From the NCBI GenBank assembly GCA_905215695.1, contig CAJMQN010000004.1, positions 62,001 to 126,000 on the forward strand: a DNA stretch of 64,000 bases, in the 5' to 3' direction. Position numbers and translations under genes: made by a program. The stretch is from an uncultured bacterium (GTDB lineage: Bacteria > Bacillota > Clostridia > Christensenellales > HGM11417). Below the pieces are notes generated by a model, which ran no database searches, was not told where the DNA came from, and saw only the letters and a list, made by a program, of their open reading frames with translations. Shown piece by piece: positions 49,712 to 59,235 of this stretch; position 1 is the first letter of the stretch, and each line of letters begins with the position of its first letter.

Positions 49712-51022
49712 TTACAGGATAAACTTGGTCAGATTGCGGTTGCCGAGCTGTTTGGAGAGCTTTTCCTCCACAAACTTCTTATCCACGGTCACTTTGACCA
49801 CGGGATGATCTCCGCCCGCGTTGTAGGAGATGTCTTCGAGAAGCTCTTCCATAATCGTGTGCAGACGGCGCGCGCCGAGGTTTTCGGCGTTGACGTTCGC
49901 CTCGACAGCCGCCTCCGCGATGAGTTCGAGCGCCTCGTCCGCAAATTCCAATTCAATATTATCCACGCCGAGAAGAGTCGCGTACTGCTTGGTGATCGCG
50001 TTCTCGGGCTTGGAGAGAATATTGTAGAAGTCCTCTTTGGTCAGAGAGTCAAGCTCCACGACGACAGGGAAACGCCCCTGAAGTTCGGGAATCAGGTCGT
50101 CCACCTTGGAGACGTGGAAGGCGCCCGCCGCGATGAAGAGGATAAAGTCCGTCTTGATCTGACCGTACTTTGTGTTCACCGTCGAACCCTCGACGATGGG
50201 CAGAATGTCCCGCTGTACGCCGTCCCGGGACACGTTGGGACCCGAGCCCTGTCCGCCCCCCGCAATCTTGTCGATTTCGTCGATGAAGATGATGCCTTCC
50301 TGTTCCGCCCGGCTGATCGCCTCGGCGTTGACGGAATCGTTGTCGATGAGTTTGTCCGACTCCTCGGATACGATAATCGCAAACGCCTCCGAGACCTTGA
50401 GCTTGCGCTTTTTCTTTTTCTGCGGGAAGAGTCCCCCGAACATGGAGCCGAGGTCGATCTCCGCGCCCGTGCCCGGCACCACCTCGATGGGCTTCTGCAC
50501 GTCCGCGATCTCCATCTCTACGGTCAGGTTGTCGTACTTGCCCGCGCGGAGCTCCTCGAAAATCTTTTCCTTCTCGACCGGCGGTTCATCGTCCTTGTGC
50601 TGCGACTTCTTGAGGGCATAGACGACTTCGCCGAGCTTCTTCTCCGCGACGGCTTCCGCCTTCTCCTTGACCTCTTTGAGTTTCTCCTCCCGCACGAGCC
50701 GCACCGAGGTCTCCACAAGGTCGCGGATCATGGATTCCACGTCCCGCCCGACGTAGCCGACCTCCGTGTATTTGGTCGCCTCCACCTTGATGAAGGGTGC
50801 TTTGACGAGCTTGGCGAGCCGCCTTGCGATCTCCGTCTTGCCCACGCCCGTGGGACCCTTCATGATGATATTTTTCGGCGTAATCTCCTCGCGGATTTCC
50901 TCGGGAAGCCGACTTCTGCGGTAACGGTTGCGGAGCGCCACCGCGACAGCCTTTTTTGCCTCCTTCTGTCCGATGATATAGCGGTCGAGTTCCGCGACAA
51001 TCTGTCTTGGGGTCAAAGTCAT
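49712..51022 (-). CDS. hslU: HslUV protease ATPase subunit HslU (ClpY)
   Basis: HslU unfolds substrates for the HslV protease. The 436-residue AAA+ protein has Walker A GPTGVGKTEIARRLAKL at about 54-70, an intermediate domain (about 110-230) and the terminal sensor 2. It ends with the conserved KFIL tail that inserts into HslV. It starts one base after the hslV stop codon. Confidence 0.97.
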   Translation of the reverse strand: MTLTPRQIVAELDRYIIGQKEAKKAVAVALRNRYRRSRLPEEIREEITPKNIIMKGPTGVGKTEIARRLAKLVKAPFIKVEATKYTEVGYVGRDVESMIRDLVETSVRLVREEKLKEVKEKAEAVAEKKLGEVVYALKKSQHKDDEPPVEKEKIFEELRAGKYDNLTVEMEIADVQKPIEVVPGTGAEIDLGSMFGGLFPQKKKKRKLKVSEAFAIIVSEESDKLIDNDSVNAEAISRAEQEGIIFIDEIDKIAGGGQGSGPNVSRDGVQRDILPIVEGSTVNTKYGQIKTDFILFIAAGAFHVSKVDDLIPELQGRFPVVVELDSLTKEDFYNILSKPENAITKQYATLLGVDNIELEFADEALELIAEAAVEANVNAENLGARRLHTIMEELLEDISYNAGGDHPVVKVTVDKKFVEEKLSKQLGNRNLTKFIL

Positions 51023-51023
51023 G

Positions 51024-51557
51024 TCAGATTACCTCCATGGTGATGTTGCCGTTGGTGAAAATACAGATTTCACCCGCGATTTCTATCGCCTTCTTCGCGA
51101 TTTCGTCCGCGGGAAGGTCTGTCTCCTTGGCGAGCGCGCGCGCCGCCGCGAGCGCGTAGTTGCCGCCGCTCCCGATCGCGCAGATTCCGTCCTCCGGGTC
51201 GATAACCTCCCCAGAACCCGAGACGATCAAAAGATTGTCGTGGTCCGCGCAGATCATCATCGCCTCGAGCTTGCGGAATTTGTCCGTCCTCCACAGTTCC
51301 GCGAGCTCCACCGCGCTCCGCATGAGGTTGCCCGAGTACTTCTGCAACATTTCCTCAAACCGCTCGGTCAGCGTAAAGGCGTCCGCTACGCTCCCCGCAA
51401 AACCGAGGATCACGCGGTCGTTGAAAATCTTTCTGACCTTCTTCGCGTTGTTCTTAAAGACGATGCTCTGCGAAAAAGTCACCTGCCCGTCCCCCGCAAT
51501 CGCGGTTACGCCGTTCTTCTTGACGGCGACAATCGTCGTCCCTTTAAAGTCGTCCAT
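51024..51557 (-). CDS. hslV: HslUV peptidase subunit HslV (ClpQ)
   Basis: HslV is a proteasome-like threonine peptidase. The 177-residue protein has MDDFKG followed by TTIVAVKKNGVTAIAGDGQ, where Thr7 aligns with the catalytic N-terminal Thr. So the first six residues would have to be removed by self-processing. In most proteobacteria the Thr is residue 2, while some Firmicutes have a short propeptide like this one. The ATG at 51557 follows AAGGAGA. It pairs with hslU. Confidence 0.94.
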   Translation of the reverse strand: MDDFKGTTIVAVKKNGVTAIAGDGQVTFSQSIVFKNNAKKVRKIFNDRVILGFAGSVADAFTLTERFEEMLQKYSGNLMRSAVELAELWRTDKFRKLEAMMICADHDNLLIVSGSGEVIDPEDGICAIGSGGNYALAAARALAKETDLPADEIAKKAIEIAGEICIFTNGNITMEVI

Positions 51558-51559
51558 AT

Positions 51560-52846
51560 TTAAATCTCCTTCCAGGATGTGATTTCCTCTATCGAGCGCT
51601 CCGCCGCAAGCGCGCGCTTTTTCTGTTTGTCCCGTTCCTCGGGAAGTTCCATGATTCCGTAGTTCGCGTTCATGGGCTGAAGTCCGGCATTCCCCGGGTC
51701 GGTCACGTACCGCACGAGACTCCCGAGCGCCGTCCTCGGCGACAGAGAAATCTCCGCCTGTCCTCGCGCTCTCCGCGCGATGTTGACGCCCACGAGCAGT
51801 CCCGTCGCGCAGGACTCGAGATACCCCTCCACCCCCGTAATCTGCCCGGCAAAGAACACGCCCGGACGGGTCTTGCTCTCGAAGGAGCGCGTCAAAGCCT
51901 TCGGCGCGTCCAAATAGGAGTTTCGGTGCATGACGCCGTACTTGACGAATTCCGCATTGCGCAGGGCGGGAATCATCGAAAACACCCGCTTCTGCTCCCC
52001 GAACTTCAAATTGGTCTGACAGCCCACGAGGTTGTAGAGGGACGCCGCCGCGTTCTCCTGCCGGAGCTGTAAGACCGCCCAAGGGCGCCGCCCCGTCGCG
52101 GGGTCGGTCAGTCCCACGGGCTTGAGCATGCCGAAACGGAGCGTATCCGCACCCCGCGCCGCCATCACCTCGACGGGCATGCACCCCTCGAAGATTTCCC
52201 GCTTTTCAAAGTCGCGCAAGATCACGCGCTCCGCGCCCACGAGTTCGCGCACAAAGGTTTCGTATTCCTCCCGGTTCATGGGACAATTGAGGTAACCTCC
52301 GCCGTCCCCTTTGCCGTACCGAGACGCCGCAAAGCATCGGCTCATGTCCACGCTCTCCCGGGTCACGATGGGCGCAGCCGCGTCGTAGAAGTGCAGAACG
52401 CCCGCGAGCTTTTCAATCTCCGCAAAGAGTTTTCCGTCGGTGAGCGGACCCGTCGCGACGACGCAGGGCGCGTCGGGAATCTCCGAGACCTCCCCGCGCT
52501 CCACCCGGATATTCGGATGCGCGCAGATTCGCTCCGTCACCGCCGCCGCGAATCTTTCCCGGTCCACGGCGAGCGCGCCGCCCGCGGGCACGCGCGCAAC
52601 TTCCGCCGCTTGGAGAATCAGAGAGCCGAGCGCCCGCATCTCCGCCTTCAACAGCCCAGCCGCCGTCAGAATATCGTCGTTCTTGAGCGAGTTGCTGCAC
52701 ACGAGTTCGCAGAAGTTTTCGGACTTGTGCGCGGGAGAAAACTTTTCGGGTTTCTGCTCGCACAGAACCACCGAAAGCCCCCGCTCCGCCATCTGCCACG
52801 CCGCCTCGCACCCCGCAAGCCCCGCGCCGATGACCTTGACCGTCAT
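51560..52846 (-). CDS. trmFO: Methylenetetrahydrofolate-tRNA (uracil-5-)-methyltransferase TrmFO
   Basis: TrmFO makes m5U54 in tRNA with methylene-THF and FAD. The 428-residue protein has the FAD-binding VIGAGLAGCEAAWQMAERG at the N-terminus and the family motifs FCELVCSNSLK, GYLNCPMNREEYE, GVMHRNSYLDAP and AGQITGVEGYLES. The ATG at 52846 overlaps the topA stop codon by four bases. The long upstream frame is spurious. Confidence 0.97.
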   Translation of the reverse strand: MTVKVIGAGLAGCEAAWQMAERGLSVVLCEQKPEKFSPAHKSENFCELVCSNSLKNDDILTAAGLLKAEMRALGSLILQAAEVARVPAGGALAVDRERFAAAVTERICAHPNIRVERGEVSEIPDAPCVVATGPLTDGKLFAEIEKLAGVLHFYDAAAPIVTRESVDMSRCFAASRYGKGDGGGYLNCPMNREEYETFVRELVGAERVILRDFEKREIFEGCMPVEVMAARGADTLRFGMLKPVGLTDPATGRRPWAVLQLRQENAAASLYNLVGCQTNLKFGEQKRVFSMIPALRNAEFVKYGVMHRNSYLDAPKALTRSFESKTRPGVFFAGQITGVEGYLESCATGLLVGVNIARRARGQAEISLSPRTALGSLVRYVTDPGNAGLQPMNANYGIMELPEERDKQKKRALAAERSIEEITSWKEI

Positions 52847-55173
52847 TCCGCGCTCTCCGGGGTTTTCTCGGTTCCCGGCTCGGCGTAGTCCTCTTCGTAG
52901 TCGCACTCCGAACACTTGTAGTACTTGCCGCTCTTGTTGTTTTTCAGATACAAAAAGTGTTCGCACTTGGGGCACTTCTTGTCCGTCGGAATGTCCCAGG
53001 ACATGAAATTGCACTCGGGATAGCCCGTACAGCCGTAAAAAATCTTTCCCGCTTTGGAGCGTTTCTCCGCGACGGGCTTACCGCACCGCGGGCATATCCC
53101 CACCGCCTTGACGATGGGTTTGTTCTTCTTGCAGTTGGGGCAGGATAAATATTCCCCGAACCGCCCGCTCTTAATCACCATGGGCGTTCCGCACGCCTCG
53201 CAGGTTTCCTCCGAGGGACGCTCGCCGAGGGACTTGATATTGGAGCACTCGGGATAGTTGGGGCAGGCGAGATATTTGCCGTATTTGCCGTTCTTGACCA
53301 CCATGAAGGCGCCGCACTTGTCGCACTTGACGTCGGACACCTCGGTGTCGTAGGACTTGATATTCTTGCACTCGGGATAGTTGGAGCAGGCGAGATATTT
53401 GCCGAACCGACCCGTGCGCAGAAGCATCATGCTCCCGCACTTGTCGCACTTGATGTCCGTCTCCTCCACGAGCTCCGCGCCCGCCTCCTCGAGGTGCTTG
53501 GTCAGCCATGGATAGAAATTTTCGATGACGGCTTTCCAATTCTTGCCCCCCTGTTCGATGTCGTCAAGCTCCTCCTCCATCTTCGCGGTGAAGGTCAGAT
53601 CGACGATTTTGCCGAAATACTTTTCGAGAATTTCGTCCACCTGAAAGGCGAGTTCGGTCGGAACGAGAAATTTCGCCTCCTTGGTCGTATAGGTGCGCCG
53701 CGCGAGAACGCCGATGATGGAGGCATAGGTGCTCGGGCGTCCGATTCCCTTTTCCTCCATCGCCTTGATGAGCGTGGCGTCCGAGTACCGCGCCGGGGGC
53801 TTTGTGAATTTCTGCTCCGAATTCAGTTTCTTTAAGGTCAGCGCGTCGCCTACCGCGAGATTGGGGAGTTTCGCAGATACGCTCTCATCCTCCTCCTTGT
53901 CCTTCGACGCCACGTCATAGACCGCAGTGTAACCCTTGAATGCGAGGGATTTTCCGTTGACTTTGAACAGGCAGTCGTTCGCCTTGACGGAGACCGCCAT
54001 GGTATTATAGACCGCGTCCGCCATCTGACTTGCGAGAAAACGGTCGTAAATGAGCTTATACAGCCGATACTGATTCTTCTGCACCTTGTCCTTGATGCTC
54101 TCGGGCGTGCGGGCAAGGTTGATGGGTCGGATTGCCTCGTGCGCGTCCTGCGCGCTCTTTTTGGACTTGTAGAAGTTGGGCTTTTCGGGCGCGTACTCCT
54201 TTCCGAAGTGTTCCCCGATATACGCGAGGGCGGCGTTCTGCGCGTCCGTCGAGATGCGCACGCTGTCCGTACGGATATAGGTCACGAGCGCGTGCTGCCC
54301 CTCCCCCGCAATCTCCACGCCCTCGTAGAGCTGCTGGGCGAGCTGCATGGTCATGGGCGCGGCGAGCCCCAGCTTGTGCGAGGCGTCCTGCTGCATGGTC
54401 GAAGTCGTAAAGGGGGGCAGCGGATGGGATTTCGACTGCGACTTCTTGACCGCGGAGACGGTGTAAGCCGCACCTTTGAGGTTCTCTAAGACCGCGTCCG
54501 CCTGCTCCTTGTTCTCGGGCTTGCACTTCTTGCCCTTGAACTCCGCAAGAAGCGCCTTAAAGACGATTGCCGCCTCCTCGAGCTTGAAGAGTTCGGCGAC
54601 GATGTTCCAATATTCCTTGGGAACAAACGCTTTGATTTCCTTCTCCCTGTCCACAATCATCTTGAGCGCGGCGGACTGCACGCGCCCCGCGGAGAGCTTG
54701 TCCTGCAATTTTTTGCAGAGATAGGGCGAGAGCTTATAGCCGACGAGCCTGTCGAGGACTCTGCGCGCCTGCTGCGCGTTGACGAGGTCCATGTCGATTT
54801 CGCGGGGCTCTTTCAGCGCGTTTGTGACCGCCTTTTGGGAAATTTCGTTGAACTCAATCCGCGAATACTCCCCCGACTTGAGACCGAGCGTCTCGGCGAG
54901 ATGCCAGCTGATCGCCTCTCCTTCGCGGTCCGGGTCGGTTGCGAGATAGACGGACTCGCACTTCTTCGCCTTGTCCGAAAGCCGCTTTATGACCGCTTTC
55001 TTGTCCTTGTTGACGACGTATTTCGGCTCGAAGTCGTGCTTGACGTCCACCCCGAGCGTCTTTTCGGGAAGATCCCTGACGTGTCCGCCGGATGCATCGA
55101 CGATATAATTCTTGCCCAGGTATTTCTCGATTGTCTTTGCCTTGCTCGGCGATTCCACGATAACCAAATTCAT
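52843..55173 (-). CDS. topA: DNA topoisomerase I
   Basis: TopA relaxes negative supercoils with one-strand cleavage. The 776-residue protein begins with the TOPRIM (VIVESPSKAKTIEKYLG), has the active-site tyrosine in TYIRTDSVRIS and the type IA core, then five C-terminal zinc ribbons (about 590-770), each with CxxC pairs. The number of ribbons is high for Firmicutes. It lies between dprA and trmFO. Confidence 0.98.
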   Translation of the reverse strand: MNLVIVESPSKAKTIEKYLGKNYIVDASGGHVRDLPEKTLGVDVKHDFEPKYVVNKDKKAVIKRLSDKAKKCESVYLATDPDREGEAISWHLAETLGLKSGEYSRIEFNEISQKAVTNALKEPREIDMDLVNAQQARRVLDRLVGYKLSPYLCKKLQDKLSAGRVQSAALKMIVDREKEIKAFVPKEYWNIVAELFKLEEAAIVFKALLAEFKGKKCKPENKEQADAVLENLKGAAYTVSAVKKSQSKSHPLPPFTTSTMQQDASHKLGLAAPMTMQLAQQLYEGVEIAGEGQHALVTYIRTDSVRISTDAQNAALAYIGEHFGKEYAPEKPNFYKSKKSAQDAHEAIRPINLARTPESIKDKVQKNQYRLYKLIYDRFLASQMADAVYNTMAVSVKANDCLFKVNGKSLAFKGYTAVYDVASKDKEEDESVSAKLPNLAVGDALTLKKLNSEQKFTKPPARYSDATLIKAMEEKGIGRPSTYASIIGVLARRTYTTKEAKFLVPTELAFQVDEILEKYFGKIVDLTFTAKMEEELDDIEQGGKNWKAVIENFYPWLTKHLEEAGAELVEETDIKCDKCGSMMLLRTGRFGKYLACSNYPECKNIKSYDTEVSDVKCDKCGAFMVVKNGKYGKYLACPNYPECSNIKSLGERPSEETCEACGTPMVIKSGRFGEYLSCPNCKKNKPIVKAVGICPRCGKPVAEKRSKAGKIFYGCTGYPECNFMSWDIPTDKKCPKCEHFLYLKNNKSGKYYKCSECDYEEDYAEPGTEKTPESAE

Positions 55174-55179
55174 TCTCTT

Positions 55180-56280
55180 CTAATCCTTGTCTGTTTTCCA
55201 AATTTTCACTCTGTAAGCGTTTCCGGGTAGGCGCTCGATTTGCCCTTTGATCTCCAGGACGGAGAGCAGAGCGGAAAGTCCCGCGTACTCCATGTCCAGC
55301 GCAGCCGCTATTTCATTTATATGCAGTTCCCCGTCCCTTAAAACACGGAGAATCGAATTTTCGTCCTCTCCCGGCGGTTCTTCGGGGCGCGGGGGCGGTT
55401 TTTTGACCTCCTCCATGCCGAGCGCAAAGAGAATATCCTCGGGGCAGGTCACAAGCGCGCCCTGCAACTCTTTGATGAGCCGATTTGTGCCCGCGCAGTC
55501 CTCCGCGTCGATGTCGCCCGGGATTGCGAACAGCTCCCGCCCCGCCTCGAGCGCGGCGTTCGCCGTCGAAAGCGTCCCGCTCCGCTCCGCCGCGCAGGTC
55601 ACGAGCACGCCCTCCGAAATCCCCGACACGATTCGGTTTCGCAACAGAAAGTCGTGCCTTTGGGCTCGGTACGCGGGCGGGTTCTCGGAGAGCACAAGCC
55701 CGGCTTCGCAGATTTCCCGGAAGAGTCCGAGATTGGATTGCGGATAAACGTGGTCAAACCCTCCCGCAAGCACTGCGACGGTCTTTCCGTCTGCGGAGAG
55801 CGCGCCCCGGTGCGCGGCGGCGTCGCAGCCGTCCGCGAGTCCCGATACGACGGTGAGTCCCGCTCTCGCAAGTTCGCGGGCAAAACGCTCGGTAATCTCG
55901 AGAGATTTTCTCCGGCAAGCCCGCCTTCCGACGATTGCGAGGCGGCGGGCGGAAAGCAGAGAGAGATCCCCGATGCCGTACAGCACAAAGGGCGGAGAGG
56001 AAATCTCCAAAAGGTTTGCGGGATACGCCGGGGAACGCCGGGTAACCGCAAAGATTTTGCGCGCGTCCAATCGTTTCAGGAATTCGGCGAATTCCGATTT
56101 TGCCTTTCGAAGTTCCGCCGCGCGCTCCCCGAGATAGGGCGCGAGCTTGGCGGACTCCGTTTTGAGGAGAGAGAAAAGTTCTTCCTCCGCAAACGCCGCG
56201 GTCAGCCGCTCCCGCTTTTGGGCGGAAATCCCGAGATAGTCGAGAAAAATATCCAGTTTTTCGCCGTCGGTGTACCCCAA
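55180..56280 (-). CDS. dprA: DNA processing protein DprA
   Basis: DprA binds incoming single-stranded DNA and loads RecA during natural transformation. The 366-residue protein has the Rossmann-like LOG-type domain with VVSGLADGCDAAAHRGALS, GGFDHVYPQSN and GTLSTANAALEAGRELFAIPGD, and a C-terminal HTH-like region (DGELHINEIAAALDM). It starts with TTG at 56280, 6 bases from AGGAG. It lies beside comM, both competence genes. Confidence 0.95.
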   Translation of the reverse strand: MGYTDGEKLDIFLDYLGISAQKRERLTAAFAEEELFSLLKTESAKLAPYLGERAAELRKAKSEFAEFLKRLDARKIFAVTRRSPAYPANLLEISSPPFVLYGIGDLSLLSARRLAIVGRRACRRKSLEITERFARELARAGLTVVSGLADGCDAAAHRGALSADGKTVAVLAGGFDHVYPQSNLGLFREICEAGLVLSENPPAYRAQRHDFLLRNRIVSGISEGVLVTCAAERSGTLSTANAALEAGRELFAIPGDIDAEDCAGTNRLIKELQGALVTCPEDILFALGMEEVKKPPPRPEEPPGEDENSILRVLRDGELHINEIAAALDMEYAGLSALLSVLEIKGQIERLPGNAYRVKIWKTDKD

Positions 56281-56289
56281 TACAATCTC

Positions 56290-57823
56290 CTAAAAATATT
56301 TTCTGTCCAAAACCCGATATCCGATCGCTTCGGCAAGGTGCGCCGCGGTGATATTTTCCTCTCCCGCAAGGTCCGCAATGGTGCGCGCGACCTTTAAAAC
56401 CCGGGTATAGGCGCGGGCGGAGAGCCGAAGTCTGTCGAACGCCGCGGAGAGCAGTTCCTCGCCCGCGCCGTCCAATTTACAGTATTCCCGTATCATCGCC
56501 GGCGTCATGCGCGCATTGGACGCCGCACCGCCGCAAAAGCGTTCCCGCTGAATCTTTCGGGCGGCGTTGACCCGGGCGCGGATTTCCGCGGAACTCTCTT
56601 CGGGTCTGTCCGACCGCAGATCCGCGTACTCCACCCCGTCCGCCTCGACGTGAATGTCGATACGGTCGAGAAGAGGTCCCGAAAGCCGGTTGCGATACCT
56701 GCGGATTTCGCTTGGCGTGCACTTGCACTCCCCTTTCTCTGAACCGAGATAGCCGCAGGGACAGGGATTCATGCTCGCGACAAGCATGAATTCCGCGGGA
56801 TATTCGAGTTTCGCGTTCGCGCGGGAAATCGAAATGTTCCCGTCCTCGAGGGGTTGGCGCAGCGTCTCGAGGGTGGCGCGGGGATATTCGGGCAGTTCGT
56901 CCAAAAACAAAACGCCGTGGTGCGCAAGGCTGATTTCACCGGGTCGCGCGCCCCTTCCGCCGCCGATGAGGGATACCCGGGACGCCGTGTGGTGCAGAGC
57001 GAAAGGGGCGCGCGCACACCAAACCGCGGGAGAGGTCGAGCTCCCCCGCGACGCTGTGAATCTTGGTCACTTCGAGCGCCTCCGAAAAACTCATCTCGGG
57101 CAGAATAGAGGGAATGCACTTGGCAATCATCGTCTTGCCGCTCCCGGGCGGTCCGATCAGGAGAAGATTGTGTCCGCCAGCCGCGGCGATTTCCGCCGCG
57201 CGCTTTGCCGCAGCCTGTCCCGCCACGTATCGGAAGTCGCAGGCGGATTCCTCCGCAGAACCGACGCCCTCGGGAAAGAACTCGCCGCTCGGGGGAATCG
57301 CGCAAAGTTCGGTTTCCCCCAATAGATAGCGCGCGCATTCCGAAAGGGATTTCACCGGGACGCACGCCGCGCCCTCCACAAACGCCGCCTCGCCCGCATT
57401 GCCCGCGGGAATGAGAAATCGGGCGTTTCCCCGCGCCTTGGCGGAGAGCAGAACGGGAAGAATTCCGCTGACGGGTTTGACGCTCCCGTCCAGAGAGAGC
57501 GCGCCGACGGCGCACCAGCCCTCGAGCTTTTCGGCGGGAATCTGTCCCGACGCGCAGAGAATGCCCAGCGAGATCGCGAGATCGAAACGCGTTCCCTCCT
57601 TCTTCTCCTCCGCGGGCGAAAGATTGACGACAATCTTTTCCAAGGGAAATTCGAACCCGCTGTTTTTGATTGCGGCGCGCACGCGCTCCCGCGCCTCCCG
57701 CACGACGGTGTCCGCAAAGCCCACGATTTCAAAGGAGGGAAGTCCGGGATTGATGTCGATCTCCGCGGTCACGGAATACCCCTCGATTCCCGTAAGCGCA
57801 TAGCTTTTGACATGTGCCAGCAT
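56290..57823 (-). pseudogene. comM: ComM/YifB family Mg-chelatase-like AAA protein, frameshifted
   Basis: The family (about 510 residues) promotes branch migration during transformation. Here it is split: the N-terminal part (57823 down to about 56994) encodes MLAHVKSYALTGIEGYSV, Walker A GPPGSGKT and RPFRS, then goes out of frame. A second frame (to 56290) continues the expected protein HHTASRVSLIGGG, PGEISLAHHG and FLDELPEYPRATLE, with a CPCGYLG zinc motif. The break fits loss of two bases in RPFRS-P-HHT, equivalent to +1. It may be a real pseudogene or an assembly error. It heads the comM-dprA-topA-trmFO-hslV-hslU operon. Confidence 0.85.
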
Positions 57824-57861
57824 GGCAATTCTCCCCCCTTTCCGTCATTGGATTTCTTTTA

Positions 57862-57890
57862 AGGATAAACCATATAATACAAAAAGTCAA
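57862..57890 (-). promoter_or_regulatory. Promoter of comM-dprA-topA operon
   Basis: On the minus strand TTGACT (57885-57890) is 17 bases from TATCCT (57862-57867). The comM ATG is preceded by GGGGGGAG. Confidence 0.65.
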
Positions 57891-57894
57891 CGGA

Positions 57895-57927
57895 ATAAAA
57901 AGAACAGCCCGCAAAAATTACGGGCTG
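57895..57927 (-). terminator. Terminator after the small membrane protein gene
   Basis: The minus-strand RNA pairs CAGCCCG with CGGGCTG around a 9-base loop and is followed by TTCTTTTT. Confidence 0.85.
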
Positions 57928-57944
57928 CCCGGCAAAGTTTTTCG

Positions 57945-58238
57945 TCAGCTGATGAGGTGGTTTCCGAAAATCGCGCCTACGATAAAGCATACGAGGACAA
58001 TCCAATACACGATCTTGACCCACTTGGGTTTGCCCTTGGTAAAGTAGAAGGCAGGGATCGCCAGCGCCGCGAGCAGCGCGAGGTCTTTGATGAGACTCAA
58101 GACGTTTGCGACCTGCCCCTGTCCGATAATCGCGTTGACGAGCAGGATGACGATCGCGAGCACCATCGCGATGAACGCCAAACAGCTTGCGATCTTCATA
58201 AGGTCGCCCTTCGTGGACTTGTTGCTGTTGTTCGACAT
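57945..58238 (-). CDS. Small membrane protein, function unknown
   Basis: The 97-residue protein has a polar N-terminus (SNNSNKSTKGD) and three predicted membrane helices (about 15-37, 47-66 and 74-92). No family is recognised. It is monocistronic, with a promoter and terminator of its own. AGGAGAG precedes the ATG. Confidence 0.75.
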   Translation of the reverse strand: MSNNSNKSTKGDLMKIASCLAFIAMVLAIVILLVNAIIGQGQVANVLSLIKDLALLAALAIPAFYFTKGKPKWVKIVYWIVLVCFIVGAIFGNHLIS

Positions 58239-58275
58239 GTTTCACTCTCTCCTATCACAAAAATTTTACGCATGT

Positions 58276-58304
58276 AGTATATCACATTCGCAGGGTTTCT
58301 ACAA
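58276..58304 (-). promoter_or_regulatory. Promoter of the small membrane protein gene
   Basis: On the minus strand TTGTAG (58299-58304) is 17 bases from TATACT (58276-58281). Confidence 0.7.
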
Positions 58305-58323
58305 ATGTTTTCGCAAAATTTTT

Positions 58324-59235
58324 TCAGTCGCGCAACCCGCCGACCAGCTCGGATACATTCTTAACCCCGTTCTTTGCACAGTACTCTTCCATGCCTTCAA
58401 TGATTTTCGGCATGGCGAGCGGGTCAGAAAGGTTCGCCGTCCCCACCTGCACGAGCCGCGCGCCGCAGAGCATGAACTCAAGCGCGTCCTCCGCAGTCGA
58501 AATGCCGCCGAGACCCACAATCGGAATTTTCACCGCGCGGAAACAGTCCCATACCATGCGGAGCGCGACGGGCTTGACGCAGGGACCCGAAAGCCCGCCG
58601 ATTTGATTCGCAAGGAGGGGCTTTCTCCCCTTCAAATCCACCGCCATGCCCGAAAGCGTGTTGATGAGACTGATGCAGTCCGCCCCGCCGTCCTCCGCCG
58701 CGCGCGCGTTGTCGGCGATACAGGACACATTCGGGGAGAGCTTGACCATGAGCGGAAGTCCGCAGGCGCGTTTGACGCTCTCGGTGATTTTTCTCACGCT
58801 CTCGGGCAGAATGCCGAACGCCATTCCGCCCGCCTTTACGTTGGGACAGGAGATGTTCATCTCCACGAAATCCGCGCCGCACCCGGAGACCCGCTCCGCC
58901 ATATAGACGTAATCCTCTTCGGAATTTCCCGCGATGTTGACGATAACCCGGGTGTCATACCCCCTCAAAAACGCCATTTCCGTCTCGAGAAAGGCGTCCA
59001 CGCCCGGATTTTGAAGCCCTACGGAATTGAGAATCCCGCCCGGCGTCTCCGCGATTCTCGGGGCGTCGTTCCCCTCCCGGCGCTCCCGGGTCAGTCCCTT
59101 GGTGCAGATTCCCCCGAGGAGTCCGAGGTCGTAAAACTCCGCGTACTCCCGCCCGAACCCGAAGGTACCCGACGCCGCGAGTACGGGGTTCTTGAATGGT
59201 ACGCCGCAGAGCGTACTCTTCAGTCTTTCGCTCAT
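58324..59235 (-). CDS. pyrD: Dihydroorotate dehydrogenase B, catalytic subunit
   Basis: PyrD oxidises dihydroorotate to orotate in pyrimidine synthesis. The 303-residue FMN barrel has PGGILNSVGLQNPG and the active-site Cys in FVEMNISCPNVK, which marks class 1B. Class 1B enzymes need an electron-transfer subunit PyrK, not in this window. It overlaps the HAD gene stop by four bases. Confidence 0.95.
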   Translation of the reverse strand: MSERLKSTLCGVPFKNPVLAASGTFGFGREYAEFYDLGLLGGICTKGLTRERREGNDAPRIAETPGGILNSVGLQNPGVDAFLETEMAFLRGYDTRVIVNIAGNSEEDYVYMAERVSGCGADFVEMNISCPNVKAGGMAFGILPESVRKITESVKRACGLPLMVKLSPNVSCIADNARAAEDGGADCISLINTLSGMAVDLKGRKPLLANQIGGLSGPCVKPVALRMVWDCFRAVKIPIVGLGGISTAEDALEFMLCGARLVQVGTANLSDPLAMPKIIEGMEEYCAKNGVKNVSELVGGLRD

